NCBI RefSeq assembly: GCF_047777955.1
Contig: NZ_CP180537.1
Span: 3,286,001 to 3,350,000, forward strand
Source: Didemnitutus sp047777955
GTDB lineage: Bacteria > Verrucomicrobiota > Verrucomicrobiia > Opitutales > Opitutaceae
Length of the DNA: 64,000 bases
Direction: 5' to 3'
This document shows positions 62,084 to 64,000 of the stretch, one piece after another. Position 1 is the stretch's first letter. Each line of letters starts with the position of its first letter. Made by a program: the position numbers and the translations under genes. The notes under the pieces were generated by a model, which was given only the letters and a program-made list of their open reading frames with translations, did no database searches and had not been told where the DNA came from.

Positions 62084-62953
62084 CTAGGAGAATTTGCGAT
62101 CACGGGAAATGAGCCGCACAAAGAGATTGAGGAGGAAAATCATGCCGAGCAGCACCAGCGCACCGGCCCAGGCCTGGCGGTGCCAGTCCTCGTAGGGCGA
62201 GATGGCGTAGGCGAAGATCTGCAGCGGCACGGCCGAGATCGGCTCCGCGAGATTGTGATTCCAGAAGTTGTTGCCGAGCGCGGTGAAGAGCAGCGGCGCC
62301 GTCTCGCCGGCGATGCGCGCGAGCGCCACGAGCACGCCGGTGACGATGCCTTTGAGGGCCGTGCGCAGCACGATGCGGGTGATGACCTTCCAGCGGGCGA
62401 TGCCGAGCGCGAGCGCGGCTTCGCGGTAGCCCTGGGGCACGAGGAGCAGCATTTCCTCGGTGGTGCGCATCACGAGCGGGATCATCATCATCCCGAGCGC
62501 GACGCCGCCGGCGTAGGCGGAGAACGACTTGAACGGCACGACCAGCAGGATGTAGGCGACCATGCCCCAGACGATCGAGGGAATACCGTTGAGCACGTCG
62601 GCGGCGAAGCGCACCCAGTAGTTCACGCGATCCGAGCCGTATTCCGCCAGGTAAACGCCGCCGAGCACGCCGATGGGCACGCCGACCGCCGTCGCCATCG
62701 CCAGCAAGGTGAGGCTGCCGACGATCGCGTTGGCCATGCCGCCGCCACTCTCACCGGTGGGCTTCGGAAGCTGGGTGAAGAGGTTCCAGTCCACGGAGCT
62801 CGCGCCTTCCTTGATCAGGAAATACAGCACGAGGAACAGCGGCGTGATCGCGAGCGCGCTGGCGGCGAACAACACCCCGGACATGGCGCGGCTCTTGAAT
62901 TTCCGCCATGCGTGGCGGGTGGTTTCCAGCTGGTCGAGCGACGAGGCGGCCAT
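62084..62953 (-). CDS. pstA: Phosphate ABC transporter permease PstA
   Basis: A 289-residue inner-membrane permease. It has six membrane helices, with the ABC permease EAA loop visible as EAALALGIARWKVITRIVLRTALKGI near residue 185, and the family motif GGVYLAEYGSDRVNYWVRFAADVLNGIPSIVWG near 95. It starts three bases after pstC in the junction TGAGCCATG. It pairs with PstC to form the channel. Confidence 0.96.
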   Translation of the reverse strand: MAASSLDQLETTRHAWRKFKSRAMSGVLFAASALAITPLFLVLYFLIKEGASSVDWNLFTQLPKPTGESGGGMANAIVGSLTLLAMATAVGVPIGVLGGVYLAEYGSDRVNYWVRFAADVLNGIPSIVWGMVAYILLVVPFKSFSAYAGGVALGMMMIPLVMRTTEEMLLLVPQGYREAALALGIARWKVITRIVLRTALKGIVTGVLVALARIAGETAPLLFTALGNNFWNHNLAEPISAVPLQIFAYAISPYEDWHRQAWAGALVLLGMIFLLNLFVRLISRDRKFS

Positions 62954-62956
62954 GGC

Positions 62957-63928
62957 TCAGGTCACCTTTCCGGAGGCGCCGCGGGTCAGGGTGCGGAGCA
63001 TCAGTTGCGCGATGATGTTGACCAGGATCGTCACCGCCAGGAGCACGAGCCCGAGCTCGAACAAGGCCGCGAGATACACGTCGGTCGTCGCCTCGGTGAA
63101 CTCGTTGGCGATGACACTGGAGAGGGTGTAGCCGGGCGCGAAGAGGGAGGCGCTCACATCGGGGCGGTTGCCGATCACCATGGTCACGGCCATCGTCTCG
63201 CCCAGCGCGCGCCCCAGGCCGAGCACCGCGGCGCCGAAGATGCCCCGCCGGGCGTAGCTGAGCACGGCGATGCGGATGACCTCCCACTGGGTGGCCCCGA
63301 GCGCGTAGGCGGCCTCGCGCTGGAGATTCGGCACCGAGCGCAGGATCTCGCGGGACACCGACGTCACGATCGGGAGGATCATGATCGCGACGATGATGCC
63401 GGCCGACAGCACGCTGACGCCGTAGATCGGTCCCTGGAAGAGCGGCAGGAAGCCCAGCCAGTTCTTCAGCCACACGAACGCATGGTCGCGCAGCCACGGG
63501 ATGAGCACGAAGATGCCCCACAACCCGAAGATGACGCTCGGGACCGCCGCCAGCATCTCGATCACGACGATGATCGGCTGCCGGATGCGCTGGGGCGCGA
63601 TTTCGGTGAGGAAGAGGGCCGTGCCCACCCCGAGCGGAACGGCCAGCAGGAGCGCGATGGCGGAGGTGACGAGCGTGCCGTAGATGAACGGCCACGCGCC
63701 GTATTCGTCGGTGACCGGATCCCAGGTCGAGCCGGTGAGAAAATGGAGCCCGAACTTGCCCACCGCCGCGTGCGCGCCGCGGTAAAGCTCCCAGCCGACG
63801 AGGAAGATCAGCGCGACGATGATCGCCGAGGCCCCGAAGGCGATCCAGCGGAAGGAGATATCCGGCCACCGGCGCGGGGGATTCACGGCGGCGGAGGCGG
63901 TGGCAGGGTCGGACGCGGACGGAGGCAT
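62957..63928 (-). CDS. pstC: Phosphate ABC transporter permease PstC
   Basis: A 323-residue permease partner of PstA. It shows six helices, EIAPQRIRQPIIVVIEMLAAVPSVIFGLWG near residue 107, the EAA loop REAAYALGATQWEVIRIAVLSYARRGI near 205 and LGRALGETMAVTMVIGN near 240. ATG at 63928 (MPPSASDPATA) is chosen; an ATG at 63973 would run through a hairpin. The gene for the binding protein PstS is probably just beyond the right edge. Confidence 0.95.
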   Translation of the reverse strand: MPPSASDPATASAAVNPPRRWPDISFRWIAFGASAIIVALIFLVGWELYRGAHAAVGKFGLHFLTGSTWDPVTDEYGAWPFIYGTLVTSAIALLLAVPLGVGTALFLTEIAPQRIRQPIIVVIEMLAAVPSVIFGLWGIFVLIPWLRDHAFVWLKNWLGFLPLFQGPIYGVSVLSAGIIVAIMILPIVTSVSREILRSVPNLQREAAYALGATQWEVIRIAVLSYARRGIFGAAVLGLGRALGETMAVTMVIGNRPDVSASLFAPGYTLSSVIANEFTEATTDVYLAALFELGLVLLAVTILVNIIAQLMLRTLTRGASGKVT

Positions 63929-63930
63929 GC

Positions 63931-63968
63931 GAAAAGAAAACGGAGGGTGCAGATGTGCGCCCTCCGTT
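63931..63968 (-). terminator. Terminator-like hairpin just before pstC
   Basis: An 11-bp stem, ACGGAGGGTGC with GCGCCCTCCGT (one G-T pair), and a 6-base loop span 63940-63967. On minus it is followed by TTTTCTTTTC (63940-63931), ending two bases before the pstC ATG. It may end a pstS transcript partly, lowering expression of pstCAB relative to pstS, as in other pst operons. Confidence 0.75.
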
Positions 63969-63978
63969 GGCAAACCGG

Positions 63979-63997
63979 TCAGGTTACAATCAGGTTA
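63979..63997 (-). promoter_or_regulatory. Direct repeat with 11-bp period upstream of pstC (possible Pho box)
   Basis: TCAGGTTA occurs at 63979-63986 and again at 63990-63997 on the plus strand, read TAACCTGA on minus, with an 11-bp period. PhoB and PhoP sites are direct repeats at 11-bp spacing, so this may be a regulator site. Alternatively the same bases may be the last codons of pstS, whose gene would continue beyond the window. Confidence 0.35.
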
Positions 63998-64000
63998 ACT

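Overview
The window is a high-GC, coding-dense chromosomal segment of a Gram-negative bacterium, most likely a verrucomicrobial member of the Opitutaceae type. This is inferred from family features and was not tested by any search. The supporting features are a fused LpxC-FabZ gene followed by lpxA (lipid A outer membrane), a MurE with the DNPRHEPL motif expected for meso-diaminopimelate, an FtsZ ending in a conserved tail, an EF-P with a PGN tip, and an Oar-type TonB-dependent receptor. There is no rRNA, insertion sequence, prophage or CRISPR array.

Layout. 1-518 is non-genic repeat DNA: a 21-bp-periodic array interleaved with palindromic REP-like units. 519-4404 (minus) carries a PilB/GspE ATPase, a stand-alone GspE-N-type protein, Obg and a small alpha/beta hydrolase. 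4412-21805 (minus) is one long division and cell wall (dcw) cluster in the order mraZ, rsmH, ftsL, ftsI, murE, murF, mraY, a LysM protein, ftsW, murG, murB, ddl, ftsQ, ftsA, ftsZ. It has no murC or murD, and five unrecognised small ORFs sit in its junctions. 22118-27335 holds a MarR regulator divergent from a ClC channel, a DUF2249 protein, a PAS protein, a Y-family polymerase and a DUF971 protein. 27554-30427 holds lpxA and lpxC-fabZ, divergent from efp. 30542-37656 has a glyoxalase-fold protein, a beta carbonic anhydrase, secreted GH88/105 and GH13 enzymes, an RlmI-type methyltransferase and a divergent thymidine-phosphorylase homologue. 37861-42047 (plus) has argS, a GYF-domain membrane protein and a YihY protein. 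42253-44026 is a NarL-type two-component system. 44224-53576 (plus) has a PpiD-like protein, a TolC-like efflux protein, tryptophanase, a TPR protein and a TonB-dependent receptor. 53767-58565 has miaA, a diacylglycerol-kinase-family protein, a REC-GGDEF cyclase, trpA, an endonuclease/phosphatase-family protein and tRNA-His. 58674-63928 is phosphate uptake: a DUF47-Pit pair on plus, facing pstC-pstA-pstB-phoU on minus.

Two properties run through the whole window. First, nine otherwise intact genes contain ten single-base frameshifts. Each is repaired by adding one base to a G or C run, which is the mark of homopolymer under-calling in a long-read assembly rather than gene decay. Second, Shine-Dalgarno sites are rare and intergenic junctions are extremely tight: five ATGA overlaps and five identical TGAGCCATG junctions, suggesting SD-independent translational coupling.

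No wholly new multi-gene system is evident. The most original signals are the recurrent TGAGCCATG junction, the set of small ORFs in a dcw cluster that lacks murC and murD, the phosphorylase homologue with rewritten active-site motifs, and the phased 21-bp repeat and REP architecture.
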